From contig NZ_CP072600.1 of assembly GCF_019891175.1 (NCBI RefSeq), forward strand, positions 4,960,001 to 5,024,000: a stretch of 64,000 nucleotides of DNA, read 5' to 3'. Made by a program: the position numbers and the translations under genes. Under the pieces are notes generated by a model. That model made no database searches. It worked only from the letters and a program-made list of their open reading frames with translations, and was not told the DNA's origin. Positions 33,537 through 42,761 of this stretch are shown in pieces (the stretch's first letter is position 1; each line of letters opens with the position of its first letter). Origin of the DNA: Leptothermofonsia sichuanensis E412 (GTDB lineage Bacteria > Cyanobacteriota > Cyanobacteriia > Leptolyngbyales > Leptolyngbyaceae).

Positions 33537-34904
33537 TTATTCAGCACCACCCTCGTCCCCTGCTGCACACCGAAATCCCGCCAAAATCTGGCGGACCTGG
33601 GGATGATACCAGTTGCGGAATGATGCCCGCAGTGCCCAGGGGCGTGTAGCCCAACTGCCACCTCTTAACACCCGGTGTTGATGGTCAAAATAAACCTGGG
33701 AGTAACCCCGATAGGGGTAAGGTTCAAATCCTTCATAGCCAGCAAACCAGGAAGACGTCCACTCCCAGACATTACCCAGCATGTCATAGCAGCCAGCAGG
33801 ACTTTTGCCAGCGGGATAGTGTGTCACCGGGGTGGTCTGCCCAATCTGATGACTGTGATTGCATCGCTCAGACCCTGATCCGACCTCCTCCCGGAGGGCA
33901 GGCTCGGCTGGAGTGGGTTCTGGATGCCAGCGAGCAGCTTTTTCCCACTCCAATTCAGTGGGTAGGCGTTTTCCTGCAAAACGAGCATAGGCGTCAGCTT
34001 CATACCAACTGACTCCACAGACTGGATGGTCGTCCCATTCAGGATCCCCTTTCCAGTAAAGGGGCTGACTGACTTGAGCCGATTGTAACCATTCCCATCC
34101 GGCGGCTGACCACCAGCACGCCTGTTGATAGCCCCCTGCTTCCATAAACAGGCGGTACTGCCCACAGGTGACGGGATAGCGATCGATCCAGTAAGAATCC
34201 AGGTAAACCACATGGGCTGGACGTTCATTGTCCAGGGCATCCATTGAGGCACTGCCACAGGTGAAGTCGCCCGCCGGGATGAATACCATGTCAGGAAGGG
34301 GGGAGGGGGGAGGAGAGAGAAAAGAGGAGGGAGGGGGGGGGAGAGAGGAGAAAGGAAAGAGGGAGGAGTCCTGTATTCTGAGTAGTTCCAGCACGATCGC
34401 GATCGTCTCTGCGTGCTGGCTTTCATGTTGCAGCAGAAACCGCCATAGCCTTTCCTCTTGCTCAAGGGGAGCAACTTCCAGATACCTGAATACCGCTTCT
34501 CTGATTCGGGCTAAATACGCCTGAATTTCTTCCAGAGACGGCAGCTTCACCCGTTCTGCTTTGGGTAAACCATCTGCTGCAAACAGACGGCGATACTGGG
34601 GGAACTGGCAGGGTTGCCCGGCACAGTGTTCCAACAGCCAGAGAGATTCAGTATAGGCAATGTGTCCCAGGTGCCAGCCAATGGGGCTGAAATCAGCATG
34701 AGCCTGACGGGTCAGTGTGTCGTGGTCAATCCCTTCAAAAAGATCAAGGGTCAACTGGCGACACTGAAGCATCTCCTTGTAAATCTGAGAGCGGCGGCTG
34801 GCAGCGGATGGTAAGGGCTGCGCGGCGCAGGCAGAAAAGGACGGCACAGAGCGTCCTTTAACAGGAGTGGATTGAAAGGGGTTGGATCTGGATGTTGAGG
34901 TCAT
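33537..34904 (-). CDS. egtB: EgtB-like iron-dependent sulfoxide synthase
   Basis: 455 residues: N-terminal DinB-like domain with iron-ligand histidines (GWHLGHIAYTESLWLLEHCA, LLQHESQHAETIAIVLELLR; H-x3-H), then a formylglycine-generating-enzyme domain (MVFIPAGDFTCGS, YPVTCGQYRLFMEAGGYQQA, RLPTELEWEKAARW, VLRGGSWATRPWALRASFRN). It joins gamma-glutamylcysteine or cysteine to hercynine in ergothioneine synthesis. A SenA (selenoneine) role cannot be excluded. The linker between the domains is a Ser/Pro/Phe tract encoded by a G/A-rich repeat at 34290-34365. The start lies inside the 3' end of egtC (47-bp overlap). No egtD is seen nearby. Confidence 0.85.
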   Translation of the reverse strand: MTSTSRSNPFQSTPVKGRSVPSFSACAAQPLPSAASRRSQIYKEMLQCRQLTLDLFEGIDHDTLTRQAHADFSPIGWHLGHIAYTESLWLLEHCAGQPCQFPQYRRLFAADGLPKAERVKLPSLEEIQAYLARIREAVFRYLEVAPLEQEERLWRFLLQHESQHAETIAIVLELLRIQDSSLFPFSSLPPPPSSFLSPPPSPLPDMVFIPAGDFTCGSASMDALDNERPAHVVYLDSYWIDRYPVTCGQYRLFMEAGGYQQACWWSAAGWEWLQSAQVSQPLYWKGDPEWDDHPVCGVSWYEADAYARFAGKRLPTELEWEKAARWHPEPTPAEPALREEVGSGSERCNHSHQIGQTTPVTHYPAGKSPAGCYDMLGNVWEWTSSWFAGYEGFEPYPYRGYSQVYFDHQHRVLRGGSWATRPWALRASFRNWYHPQVRQILAGFRCAAGDEGGAE

Positions 34905-35661
34905 GGTGAACCATCAGGAGGCTGTGTTCGGGAAAGGGAGTCCAGTTACCTGGAAAAAGTGGTTCGGAGGCAATCAGCACAGCCTGGGGCAGGAGGGGAT
35001 CGTCCCGCAACCAGTAGAGAGAGGGAACAGCCGATCGCCTGGAAAACCGGGACGCCACAAGCTGCTGCCCATCACTGAAGACCAGGTTGGCAGCAAAGCT
35101 CACCGCCTGGTCTGCCGCCAGGGTGTCCAGAATCACCAGGGCACGCCTGAGTGCCTCAGCCAGAGGCAGTCCTGGGGAAACTTCCAGTTCATGGATTACC
35201 AGAGCAAACAGATGTTCTGAGTCCGTACTGCCACCAATCGCCTGATATGCCCTGTCGCTCAGGCGATCGCGGATAGGACGGTACAGAGTTTCTCGAAAGT
35301 TGGCAATAAAGCCATTATGAATACCTAAGATGAGACGATGCTGAAAAGGCTGGCAATTGCTCAAATCGACTGCCTGACCAGCGGTTGCACTGCGGACATT
35401 GGCCAGCACACAACCTGATTCTATGTAACGGGTGAGGCTGGGCAGGTTGACATCACTCCAGATTGGTTGTGTGTTTTTGTAGGTGAAGGGGGCAGTCACT
35501 TTCTGGGGATGGTACCAGCCAATGCCAAAACCATCGGCATTGAGTAGCCCTGCGGTCATTTCGCGGGGCTGGTAGCTTTGGACGACCAGGGAGTGTTCGG
35601 GTTTGGTCAGCAGTCGATCCAGTTCAACGGCAGGACCCAGATAGCCCAGCAAGCGGCACAT
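34858..35661 (-). CDS. egtC: EgtC-like class II glutamine amidotransferase
   Basis: 267 residues when started at the ATG directly before Cys (MCRLLGYLGPAVELDRLLTK). The Cys exposed after Met removal is the Ntn-type nucleophile, so the longer in-frame start is unlikely. Typical blocks: NADGFGIGWYHP, ANVRSATAGQAVDLSNCQPF, LILGIHNGFIANFRETLY and GGSTDSEHLFALVIHELE. It would remove the gamma-glutamyl group from the EgtB product. The overlap with egtB indicates one transcription unit, egtC-egtB. Confidence 0.87.
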   Translation of the reverse strand: MCRLLGYLGPAVELDRLLTKPEHSLVVQSYQPREMTAGLLNADGFGIGWYHPQKVTAPFTYKNTQPIWSDVNLPSLTRYIESGCVLANVRSATAGQAVDLSNCQPFQHRLILGIHNGFIANFRETLYRPIRDRLSDRAYQAIGGSTDSEHLFALVIHELEVSPGLPLAEALRRALVILDTLAADQAVSFAANLVFSDGQQLVASRFSRRSAVPSLYWLRDDPLLPQAVLIASEPLFPGNWTPFPEHSLLMVHHDLNIQIQPLSIHSC

Positions 35662-35931
35662 ACAGCAGGTAATCTCCCAAACATAGTGGTTGTGGAGATT
35701 GTAACTGGTTGCGATCGCCAATTGCCTGAAACCACCCTTTCCGGCGGATGGCTAATGCCAGCGGAGGGTTAATTTTCTGCTGATGGCTAGAGGACTGAAT
35801 CATCAGAACTTTTTAACAATAGGATAATCCTTAAATTTATCCGCTAAAACGAAATCATTGAGTTCGGTTAACCCTACCTCCCTGGGGAGAAGTTACCCTA
35901 TTTACGAAAGTGTAAGATTTCCACTAGATTC

Positions 35932-35959
35932 TTGACTGTGGTTCATGATTTGATACAAT
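35932..35959 (+). promoter_or_regulatory. Sigma-70-type promoter of the glycosyltransferase genes
   Basis: TTGACT (35932-35937) and TACAAT (35954-35959) with a 16-bp spacer, about 87 bp before the ATG at 36047. The best promoter-like sequence in the 385-bp gap 35662-36046, which otherwise holds no gene. Confidence 0.55.
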
Positions 35960-36046
35960 ACGCAACTTCAGTTGTGCAAGGGATTGAATGAGCCAGATCG
36001 GACCGGAGTCCATTTTCCCTGCCACTCATCATCTAGGAGGTTTACC

Positions 36047-37135
36047 ATGCGGATTGCTCAGATTGCCCCTCTATGGGAGCGGGTTCCGCCTCCCGCCTAT
36101 GGCGGTGTAGAACTGGTCGTCGGGCACTTAACAGATGAGCTTGTTCGCCGGGGGCATGATGTCACGCTGTTCGCATCGGGGGATTCTATTACCCTCGCCA
36201 AGCTTGAGTCGGTCTATCCCCGCGCGATTCGGTTAGATCCGACGGTCAAGGAATACAGCATTTACGAAATGCTCGAACTGAGCAGAGTTTATGAGCGGGC
36301 AGCAGAATTTGATATCATCCATTCCCATGTGGGCTGCGCGGCTCTGCCTTATGCGGCTTTAGTGAAAACCCCAACAGTTCACACGTTGCATGGGGTTTTT
36401 ACACCCGACAATGAGAAGCTCTATACCCATGCCCGTCAGCAGCCCTATGTCAGTATTTCCAATGCTCAACGAGAACCCCGGTTGGGGCTGAACTGTGTTG
36501 CCACCGTTTACAACGGGATTGAGCCATCCCGATATGTTTTCCATCCCAAACCCAGCGATCCACCTTACCTGGCATTTCTGGGGCGGCTGTCTCCTGAGAA
36601 AGGCCCCCATCTGGCGATTGAAATTGCCAAACAGGCAGGCTGGCAGTTGAAGCTGGCAGGGAAGGTGGATAAGGTTGACCAGACGTATTTTGAGCAATCC
36701 ATCAAGCCTCACATTGATGGTGAGCAAATTATTTACCTGGGTGAAGCGAACCATGAGCAGAAGAGTGTGTTGATGGGTAATGCCGTTGCCACTCTGTTTC
36801 CCATCACCTGGCGGGAACCGTTTGGGCTGGTGATGATTGAATCCATGGCCACTGGCACCCCGGTGATTGCAATGGAGTTAGGTTCAACCTCGGAAATCAT
36901 TGCCCACGGGAAGTCCGGATTCCTTTGCCATAGCGTTGAAGAGTGCGTCAGCGCGATCGCTGAAGCTGCCCGGCTTGATCGCCTTGCCTGCCGCGAACAC
37001 GTGATTCAGAACTTTAGTGTTCAACAGATGGTGGATGGCTATGAAGCAGTGTATCAACAAATTTTGGCAGAACGGTTCAGTCGAAATGGTCAGGTTTACG
37101 AGTTTGCAGGTTCAGTAAGTCAGCGTCATGAGTAA
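36047..37135 (+). CDS. GT4-family glycosyltransferase
   Basis: 362 residues from ATG with the RBS TAGGAGG 7 bp upstream. GT-B fold: N-terminal MRIAQIAPLWERVPPPAYGG, followed by VELVVGHLTDELVRRGHDVT, and a donor-binding C-terminal half with YLAFLGRLSPEKGPHLAIEI, TWREPFGLVMIESMATGTPV and E-x7-E. Donor and acceptor are unknown. A terminator-like hairpin separates it from a second GT4 gene 51 bp downstream; the pair may act on a common glycoside such as a compatible solute or glycolipid. Confidence 0.88.
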   Translation: MRIAQIAPLWERVPPPAYGGVELVVGHLTDELVRRGHDVTLFASGDSITLAKLESVYPRAIRLDPTVKEYSIYEMLELSRVYERAAEFDIIHSHVGCAALPYAALVKTPTVHTLHGVFTPDNEKLYTHARQQPYVSISNAQREPRLGLNCVATVYNGIEPSRYVFHPKPSDPPYLAFLGRLSPEKGPHLAIEIAKQAGWQLKLAGKVDKVDQTYFEQSIKPHIDGEQIIYLGEANHEQKSVLMGNAVATLFPITWREPFGLVMIESMATGTPVIAMELGSTSEIIAHGKSGFLCHSVEECVSAIAEAARLDRLACREHVIQNFSVQQMVDGYEAVYQQILAERFSRNGQVYEFAGSVSQRHE

Positions 37136-37137
37136 CC

Positions 37138-37165
37138 AGGTGGAGCACGAGCGTCCACCTTTTTT
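37138..37165 (+). terminator. Rho-independent terminator-like hairpin between the GT genes
   Basis: AGGTGGA (37138-37144) pairs with TCCACCT (37154-37160), followed by a run of T. It starts 3 bp after the stop of the first GT gene, and could attenuate transcription into the second. Confidence 0.65.
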
Positions 37166-37186
37166 ATGAGGTTATGAGGTAAGAAG

Positions 37187-38644
37187 ATGACAAACTTTAA
37201 TAAAACCCACTCCGTTGGATCGACGGCGACTTCAGTCAAGTCTCCCTATGTGTCTCCCTGTCGGGTTGTCCCGAACCGGCAGGCGATTGCCCTCATCTCG
37301 GACCACGGCGATCCGGCTGCTGAGATTGGCAAAGAGGAGGCTGGTGGCCAAAATGTCTATGTCCGCCGGGTTGGGGAAGCGCTGGCAAAACTGGGCTGGC
37401 AGGTAGATATGTTTACCCGCAAGACCCGCGAAGACGATCCAGCGATTGTGCAGCATTCCCCTCATTGCCGAACGATCCGCCTTGTTGCAGGCCCCCAGGA
37501 ATTCATTCCCCGTGACCAGTTGTTTCAATACATGCCCGAATTTGTGGCAGCCTTTCAGAAATTTCAGAGCAAGGAAGGTTCCAACTATCCCCTCATCCAT
37601 ACCAATTACTGGATGTCTGCCTGGGTAGGGTTGCAACTGAAGCAACAGAGCAATATTCAACTGGTTCACACCTATCATTCCCTGGGAGCCGTGAAGTACC
37701 AGGCAGTGAAAATGCGTCCGGCGATCGCCGATACCCGTCTGGCGGTTGAGCGGCAAATTCTGGAGCAGGCAAACTGCATTGTGGCGACCAGCCCTCAAGA
37801 AGAAGCAGACCTTCGTTCCCTGGTTTCAGAGCAGGGACAGATCGAAGTCATCCCCTGCGGTACAGACGTTGACAACTTCCATACCATCCCCAAAGTTGAA
37901 GCGCGGGCAAAACTGGGATTCAAACTGAATGAGTCAATTGTTCTCTATGTCGGTCGATTTGACCCCCGCAAGGGAATTGAAACCTTAGTCCGTGCCTTTG
38001 CCCAATTAAAGCAGGGCACCGGGGATCCGGGATCCGGGTCAGTTACCCCCTATTCCCTGACTCATGCTGCACACCCCGACAATTTGCGTCTGGTGATTGT
38101 GGGGGGAAGTGACCCTGATCATTCTGACGGACAGGAGCGAAACCGGATTGAAGCGATTGTGAAGGAATTGGGAATTGCTGACCAGACAGATTTTGTCGGT
38201 CGAGTGGGGCATGACCTTTTGCCGCTCTACTACACCGCCGCAGATGTGTGTGTCATCCCCAGCCACTATGAGCCATTTGGACTGGTGGCGATCGAGGCAA
38301 TGGCTTGTGGAACGCCAGTCGTTGCTTCCGATGTCGGTGGTTTGAAGTTCACAGTTGTCCCGGAAGAAACTGGACTGCTGGTGCCACCGACTCACATCGA
38401 TGGCTTTGCGGAAGCCATCGATCGAATTTTGTCTGATGAGTTGTGGGCCAGGAAACTGAGACGGCAGGCTTCCCTGCGGGTGCAGCAAAACTTTAGCTGG
38501 ACGGGGGTGGCTGCCCGCCTGAGTGACCTGTATCGCCGCTTACTGGCACAGTCCATTTCTAGCGAAATATTCTCAGGCAACCAGAAGCTGATCCGTCCAG
38601 AAGCCCCTGCTTATGTTAAGCGGGCAACGGTGGCATCGGCTTAA
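37187..38644 (+). CDS. GT4-family glycosyltransferase, sucrose-phosphate-synthase-like
   Basis: 485 residues from ATG. N-terminal motif IALISDHGDPAAEIGKEEAG, then GQNVYVRRVGEALAKLG, typical of the SPS-like GT4 subgroup. The C-terminal donor site has VLYVGRFDPRKGIETLVRAF, LVIVGGSDPDHSDGQERNRI and PSHYEPFGLVAIEAMACGTP. Likely uses a nucleotide sugar such as UDP- or GDP-hexose. No phosphatase gene is adjacent, so sucrose synthesis is only one option. The DNA at 38020-38050 contains a short duplicated GGATCCGGG. Confidence 0.87.
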   Translation: MTNFNKTHSVGSTATSVKSPYVSPCRVVPNRQAIALISDHGDPAAEIGKEEAGGQNVYVRRVGEALAKLGWQVDMFTRKTREDDPAIVQHSPHCRTIRLVAGPQEFIPRDQLFQYMPEFVAAFQKFQSKEGSNYPLIHTNYWMSAWVGLQLKQQSNIQLVHTYHSLGAVKYQAVKMRPAIADTRLAVERQILEQANCIVATSPQEEADLRSLVSEQGQIEVIPCGTDVDNFHTIPKVEARAKLGFKLNESIVLYVGRFDPRKGIETLVRAFAQLKQGTGDPGSGSVTPYSLTHAAHPDNLRLVIVGGSDPDHSDGQERNRIEAIVKELGIADQTDFVGRVGHDLLPLYYTAADVCVIPSHYEPFGLVAIEAMACGTPVVASDVGGLKFTVVPEETGLLVPPTHIDGFAEAIDRILSDELWARKLRRQASLRVQQNFSWTGVAARLSDLYRRLLAQSISSEIFSGNQKLIRPEAPAYVKRATVASA

Positions 38645-38811
38645 AGTGGGACAGGTCTGGCATTGACAGTTGACAGTTGAAGGTTAAGAGTTAGAAGGCG
38701 GCATCAGGTAAGGGGCTGCAACTAAATAATGTCCCTGCTCGGAGGATGTGTCAGGCGATCGCCGTAACGCATCGCAGGTATTTTATCTTCGTGCAGACCC
38801 TAAAGGATAAA

Positions 38812-38832
38812 AGGGGAGGAACTACCTCCCCT
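38812..38832 (-). terminator. Terminator after moaC
   Basis: On the minus strand AGGGGAGG, a short loop and CCTCCCCT are followed by TTTTAT. The hairpin starts directly at the moaC stop codon. Confidence 0.7.
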
Positions 38833-39392
38833 CACTCCTTCCTCCTCCAGTCCCCTGATTTTCCGCCCAATTTGCTGACCAGGCGAATCTGCTCAATCTG
38901 AATGGATTTTTCCAGTGCTTTCGCCATGTCATACAGGGTCAGGGCTGCCACCGAAACAGCCGTCAGCGCCTCCATTTCCACTCCAGTTTCCGCCTTCGTT
39001 TTGACCTCTGCCCGAATCCGATAGCCGGGCAGATCAGCATCAGGGAATAACTGCACCTCCACTTTCTGTAACGGCAATGGATGACAGAGTGGAATCAGTT
39101 GAGCGGTTTGTTTTGCTGCCATGATGCCAGCCAGCCTTGCCGTTCCCAAAACATCGCCTTTGGGAGCATTGCCTGCTGCGATCGCCTCAAAGGTCTCCCT
39201 TAACATACGTACCTGCCCTTCAGCCACCGCCCGGCGAACCGTCTGGGCCTTAGCAGAAACATCTACCATCTGTGCCTGCCCCTGAGCATCGAGATGGGAC
39301 AGGGAAAAAGAGGGAGATGCTAGGCCAGCCAATGCTAGCTGCTTATCCTGCCCCTGTCCTTGAGAAAAGAACGGATCAGAAATTTGTGACAT
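38832..39392 (-). CDS. moaC: Cyclic pyranopterin monophosphate synthase MoaC
   Basis: 186 residues, slightly longer than usual because of an N-terminal extension ([20 protein letters not shown]). Core motifs: [66 protein letters not shown] and [12 protein letters not shown]. It acts with MoaA in the first step of molybdenum cofactor synthesis in the cytoplasm. No other moa gene is adjacent; tRNA-Arg lies 34 bp upstream on the other strand. Confidence 0.96.
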   Translation of the reverse strand: MSQISDPFFSQGQGQDKQLALAGLASPSFSLSHLDAQGQAQMVDVSAKAQTVRRAVAEGQVRMLRETFEAIAAGNAPKGDVLGTARLAGIMAAKQTAQLIPLCHPLPLQKVEVQLFPDADLPGYRIRAEVKTKAETGVEMEALTAVSVAALTLYDMAKALEKSIQIEQIRLVSKLGGKSGDWRRKE

Positions 39393-39426
39393 TGAAACAA
39401 GTTGTGATAGGATGAAGGTCTTGTGA

Positions 39427-39500
39427 GGGCTTGTAGCTCAGTGGACTAGAGCACGTGGCTACGGACCACGGTGTCGGGGGTTCGAATCCCTCCTAGCCCG
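39427..39500 (+). tRNA. tRNA-Arg (anticodon ACG)
   Basis: 74 nt. Cloverleaf: acceptor GGGCTTG/CTAGCCC (one T-T mismatch), D arm with AGCTC, anticodon stem CGTGG/CCACG around loop CTACGGA with anticodon ACG, and T arm GGGGGTTCGAATCCCTC. Discriminator G; CCA is not encoded. Confidence 0.95.
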
Positions 39501-39536
39501 TTTTCAAAAACGTCAAATTGGTTACTCATCAAGCAG

Positions 39537-39568
39537 TCCTGTCAAGCTTTACGGTCTGGCAGGATTTT
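39537..39568 (+). terminator. Terminator-like hairpin after tRNA-Arg
   Basis: TCCTGTCA pairs with TGGCAGGA (one G-T pair) around a 12-nt loop, followed by TTTT. It lies 36 bp after the tRNA. Confidence 0.6.
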
Positions 39569-39642
39569 AGTATGAATCGCCTTCTTTATGAGGATTGTAG
39601 ATTCAATAAAGTAAACTTGAAAATTTATTGAAAACTTAGAAT

Positions 39643-39704
39643 TTACCACAGAGGCACAGAGAACACAGAGTTATTCCTTTGTGCCCTCGGTGTGTCTGTG
39701 GTAA
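39643..39704. repeat. Dispersed inverted repeat (ACCACAGAGGCACAGAG type)
   Basis: TTACCACAGAGGCACAGAGA on the left and, in reverse complement, TTACCACAGACACACCGAGG on the right form a long imperfect hairpin. A half copy occurs at about 46727-46760 (CTCCGTGCCTCTGTGGT), and a related word near 42555. These are widespread repeats in cyanobacteria with no known function. Confidence 0.7.
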
Positions 39705-39763
39705 AGCTTAAGGGTATAGAGTCCTCAGGTCTGAGCAGTAGAAAACCTGGCCCTTCAAGTGTT

Positions 39764-40870
39764 TCAGGCAAGTGCCGAGGCTTTTGGGCGGGCAAAAATC
39801 ATTCTTCCGGCTGAGGTTTGCAAAGCACTGGTCACAATAACCTGTAGCTCACCTCCGACGTAATTACGGCCATCTTCCACAACGACCATCGTGCCATCAT
39901 CCAGATAACCAATCCCTTGAGCCGGTTCTTTCCCCTCCTTGAGAATTTTTAAGTCAAGGCTATCGCCAGGAATGTAAGTTGGACGAACGGCTTGAGCCAG
40001 TTCATTGATATTCAAAACGGTTACTTTCTGTAAGCTGGCAACCTTATTCAGGTTGTAATCATTGGTCAGCAAGGTGGCGTTGATCTCCTGAGCCAGCCGA
40101 ATCAGTTTGGCATCGACGGTTGTCACATCATCGTAATCCGCCGGGTGAATCAGAATCCGATCCGGGTAGGTTTCTTTCATGCGATTGAGAATATCCAGCC
40201 CGCGCCGACCTCGGACCCGTTTCTGGTCATTGGATGCATCCGCAACCTGCTGCAATTCCGCCAGGATAAACTGTGGGACCAGGATCTGACCTTCCAGAAA
40301 GCCCGTATTCAGCAGTTCTTCGATGCGACCGTCAATAATGCAACTGGTATCCAGGACTTTTGTAGAGGCTGGTTTGAGGGTTCCTTCTGCCAGGAGCAGG
40401 GTTTCCACCGTATGGGGATTGATCAGCCGTAGCAGGGTGCGCCCGTGCACATCTGCCAGGGTAACCCCCGAAAAAGCAAACATGACACTGCCGACAACGG
40501 CTGCCAGGGGCTTGATGAACGAGAATTCGCTCGGGATCGGGAGCAGGAAAATGGGAGCCAGGATCAGGTTTGCGACCAACAAGCCAAGAACCATGCCAAC
40601 AGCACGACTCAGCAAAATGTCCGCTGGCATCGTGCGAAACTGCCGCTCTAACCGACGGTAACTGGTTTGAACCACCAGACCGAGGGCAAGCCCAATCAGT
40701 GCCCCAAAGCCAGCCGTCACCCAGCGTAGCCCCTCTTCGTTAGTGACCTGCTGTAAAGCACTGCTTGGGAGTTCTTCGATACCATGAAAACCGATCCCCG
40801 CCCCTGCTAGGATGAATGAGATGATAATGATTGCATCAAGCATAAATTCAGGTTGGTTGGGGGGACTCAT
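39764..40870 (-). CDS. Membrane-anchored PIN-TRAM domain protein (YacL-like)
   Basis: 368 residues. N-terminal half has four TM helices (AIIIISFILAGAGIGFHGIE, GLRWVTAGFGALIGLALGLV). The PIN domain follows with acidic residues in VLDTSCIIDGRIEELLNTG, FILAELQQVAD, TTVDAKLIRLAQ and LLTNDYNLNKVA. A C-terminal TRAM-like domain is at GDSLDLKILKEGKEPAQGIG. The family is found in Gram-positive bacteria and cyanobacteria, and its RNase target is unknown. The start could also be the ATG nine codons later (MLDAIIII). Confidence 0.88.
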   Translation of the reverse strand: MSPPNQPEFMLDAIIIISFILAGAGIGFHGIEELPSSALQQVTNEEGLRWVTAGFGALIGLALGLVVQTSYRRLERQFRTMPADILLSRAVGMVLGLLVANLILAPIFLLPIPSEFSFIKPLAAVVGSVMFAFSGVTLADVHGRTLLRLINPHTVETLLLAEGTLKPASTKVLDTSCIIDGRIEELLNTGFLEGQILVPQFILAELQQVADASNDQKRVRGRRGLDILNRMKETYPDRILIHPADYDDVTTVDAKLIRLAQEINATLLTNDYNLNKVASLQKVTVLNINELAQAVRPTYIPGDSLDLKILKEGKEPAQGIGYLDDGTMVVVEDGRNYVGGELQVIVTSALQTSAGRMIFARPKASALA

Positions 40871-41103
40871 TTCAATCTTAAAGACTATCCGAAAAGCCGT
40901 AAGTGGCTGAACCGGGTAATAGTCCCAGGAAGTTGTCGGACAGACTTTCCATCAGACTAAACCTGACTGAGATTGAAAACGTGCCAAGCTGATAGGGAGC
41001 CAGTCGAACTGTGCTATGCAGCCAGCGATGAATAATCGATGAATAGGATGAACTGGCTTCGCGGTCAGGCTGGCATGACCTTATTATACTCCTCGTCTTC
41101 ATA

Positions 41104-42474
41104 ATGCCTTTGGCTAAAGCATTCTCTGGAAAAGCGGTTGCTCCTTCAGAAACACCCATATCAGCACCCATATCAGCTTATATTCATATTCCGTTTTGCC
41201 GACGGCGTTGTTACTACTGCGATTTTCCGATCTCGGTGGTCGGGGATAAGCCGCTGGTCAGGCAACAGGGAGCGGATGGGAAACTGCCCGTGCGGATGAA
41301 TGGCAGTCATTCAGCAACGATCGCCCAATACATTGAAATCCTGTGTCGAGAGATTTACCTGACGCCATCCCGGGGCAGTTTGCTGGAAACCGTTTTCCTG
41401 GGGGGAGGAACTCCTTCTCTGCTTTCTGTGGCACAACTGGACAGTATTCTGGCAGCCCTGAGTCAGCAATTTGGCATCAGTTCCGCTGCCGAAATTTCAA
41501 TGGAAATTGATCCCGCCACGTTTGATCTGGAGCAACTTCAGGGCTATCGCGCTGTCGGGGTAAATCGGGTCAGTTTAGGGGTGCAGGCATTTCAGCCGCA
41601 ATTGCTGGCTGCCTGTGGGCGATCGCATACAGTCGAGGACATTTATCAGGCAATCGACCTGATTCACCAGGCAGGCTTCCAGAATGTCAGCCTGGATCTG
41701 ATCTCTGGTCTGCCCCACCAAACCCTGGAACACTGGCAAGATTCCCTGGCACAGGCGATCGCCCTTGCTCCCACCCACCTTTCCTGCTATGACCTGACCG
41801 TTGAAGCCGGTACCCCCTTTAGCCGCCAGTACAAACCGGGAGTCAGTCCCCTTCCTTCCGATGACACCACGGCTGCCATGTACCGGCTTGCTCAGAAAAC
41901 ACTCACCACTGCCGGATATGACCACTACGAAATCTCAAACTACGCAAAATCGGGCTATCAGTGTCGTCATAACCGCGTTTACTGGGAGAATCGCCCTTTT
42001 TACGGATTTGGTATGGGTGCAACCAGTTATTTAGACGGCGATCGCTTTGCCAGACCCCGGAAAACACGAGAGTACTACGATTGGGTAAGGGAACGGGAGG
42101 AGAAAAGGACAAAGGATACCAATTCACGAACAATCAACAGCCAACAACTCTCAACTGCCACCATCCCTCCTGCTTCCTCCTACCCTCCTACCCCAGACCT
42201 TCTTCTGGATACGCTCATGCTGGGGTTGAGGCTGGCGGAGGGGCTGAGTCTGGCTGATCTGGAGGAGAAATTTGGACAGGCAGTCCTGGAGAGAATTTGG
42301 GTTTGTTTGCGCCCCCATTACCAGAAGGGCTGGGTCAGGATGCAACCCGATTTAGAATTCACCGATTTCCAATCAGAGCAGCTCCCCCCAAACGGGCGCA
42401 TTCAACTCACAGACCCGGAAGGGTTTCTCTTTTCAAACATTATTCTGATTGACCTGTTCCAGGAACTGTCTTGA
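41104..42474 (+). CDS. hemW: HemW-like radical SAM heme chaperone
   Basis: 456 residues. Radical SAM motif YIHIPFCRRRCYYCDFPIS (C-x3-C-x2-C, with a further C as in HemW). Then TVFLGGGTPSLLS, VNRVSLGVQAFQPQLLAACG, SLDLISGLPHQTLEHWQDSL and the C-terminal HemW domain (ISNYAKSGYQCRHNRVYWEN). It lacks the first Cys of true HemN. HemW carries heme to respiratory proteins, and annotation as coproporphyrinogen dehydrogenase is usually wrong. Insertions near residues 40-60 and 330-350 are low-complexity and typical of cyanobacteria. Confidence 0.9.
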   Translation: MPLAKAFSGKAVAPSETPISAPISAYIHIPFCRRRCYYCDFPISVVGDKPLVRQQGADGKLPVRMNGSHSATIAQYIEILCREIYLTPSRGSLLETVFLGGGTPSLLSVAQLDSILAALSQQFGISSAAEISMEIDPATFDLEQLQGYRAVGVNRVSLGVQAFQPQLLAACGRSHTVEDIYQAIDLIHQAGFQNVSLDLISGLPHQTLEHWQDSLAQAIALAPTHLSCYDLTVEAGTPFSRQYKPGVSPLPSDDTTAAMYRLAQKTLTTAGYDHYEISNYAKSGYQCRHNRVYWENRPFYGFGMGATSYLDGDRFARPRKTREYYDWVREREEKRTKDTNSRTINSQQLSTATIPPASSYPPTPDLLLDTLMLGLRLAEGLSLADLEEKFGQAVLERIWVCLRPHYQKGWVRMQPDLEFTDFQSEQLPPNGRIQLTDPEGFLFSNIILIDLFQELS

Positions 42475-42633
42475 GGAATGTAAATTGTTTTTTGATTTAC
42501 TGATTCTTGATTTTTAGATGTCGTCCTGAAACCGAACCACAAAGAACACCAGAAGCTTGCTTTGTGTCCTTTGTGCCTTTGGGGTGAGTTTTACAGGTTA
42601 TGACATCCTCGATCTTAAGAGCCGATCCAATAA

Positions 42634-42717
42634 GCCCCGTCTGTTAAAGCTCAGCATCAAGGATGAAGGATCAAGGATGAAGATTCGACAGGCCCCGTCT
42701 GCTAAAGCTCAGCATCA
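42634..42717. repeat. Direct duplication of a 26-bp word
   Basis: GCCCCGTCTGTTAAAGCTCA (42634-) and GCCCCGTCTGCTAAAGCTCA (42692-), each followed by GCATCA, differ by one base and are 58 bp apart. The gap holds GGATGAAGGATCAAGGATGA repeats. The surrounding gap 42475-42761 holds no gene. Confidence 0.6.
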
Positions 42718-42761
42718 GACTCGGAGCAGTTTGGCTCGGCTGTTTCGTCACACTCTATTTA

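Noticed and set aside
41104-42474. Oxygen-independent coproporphyrinogen oxidase (hemN)
   Set aside because: The sequence around the Fe-S motif and the length fit HemW, which is a heme chaperone.
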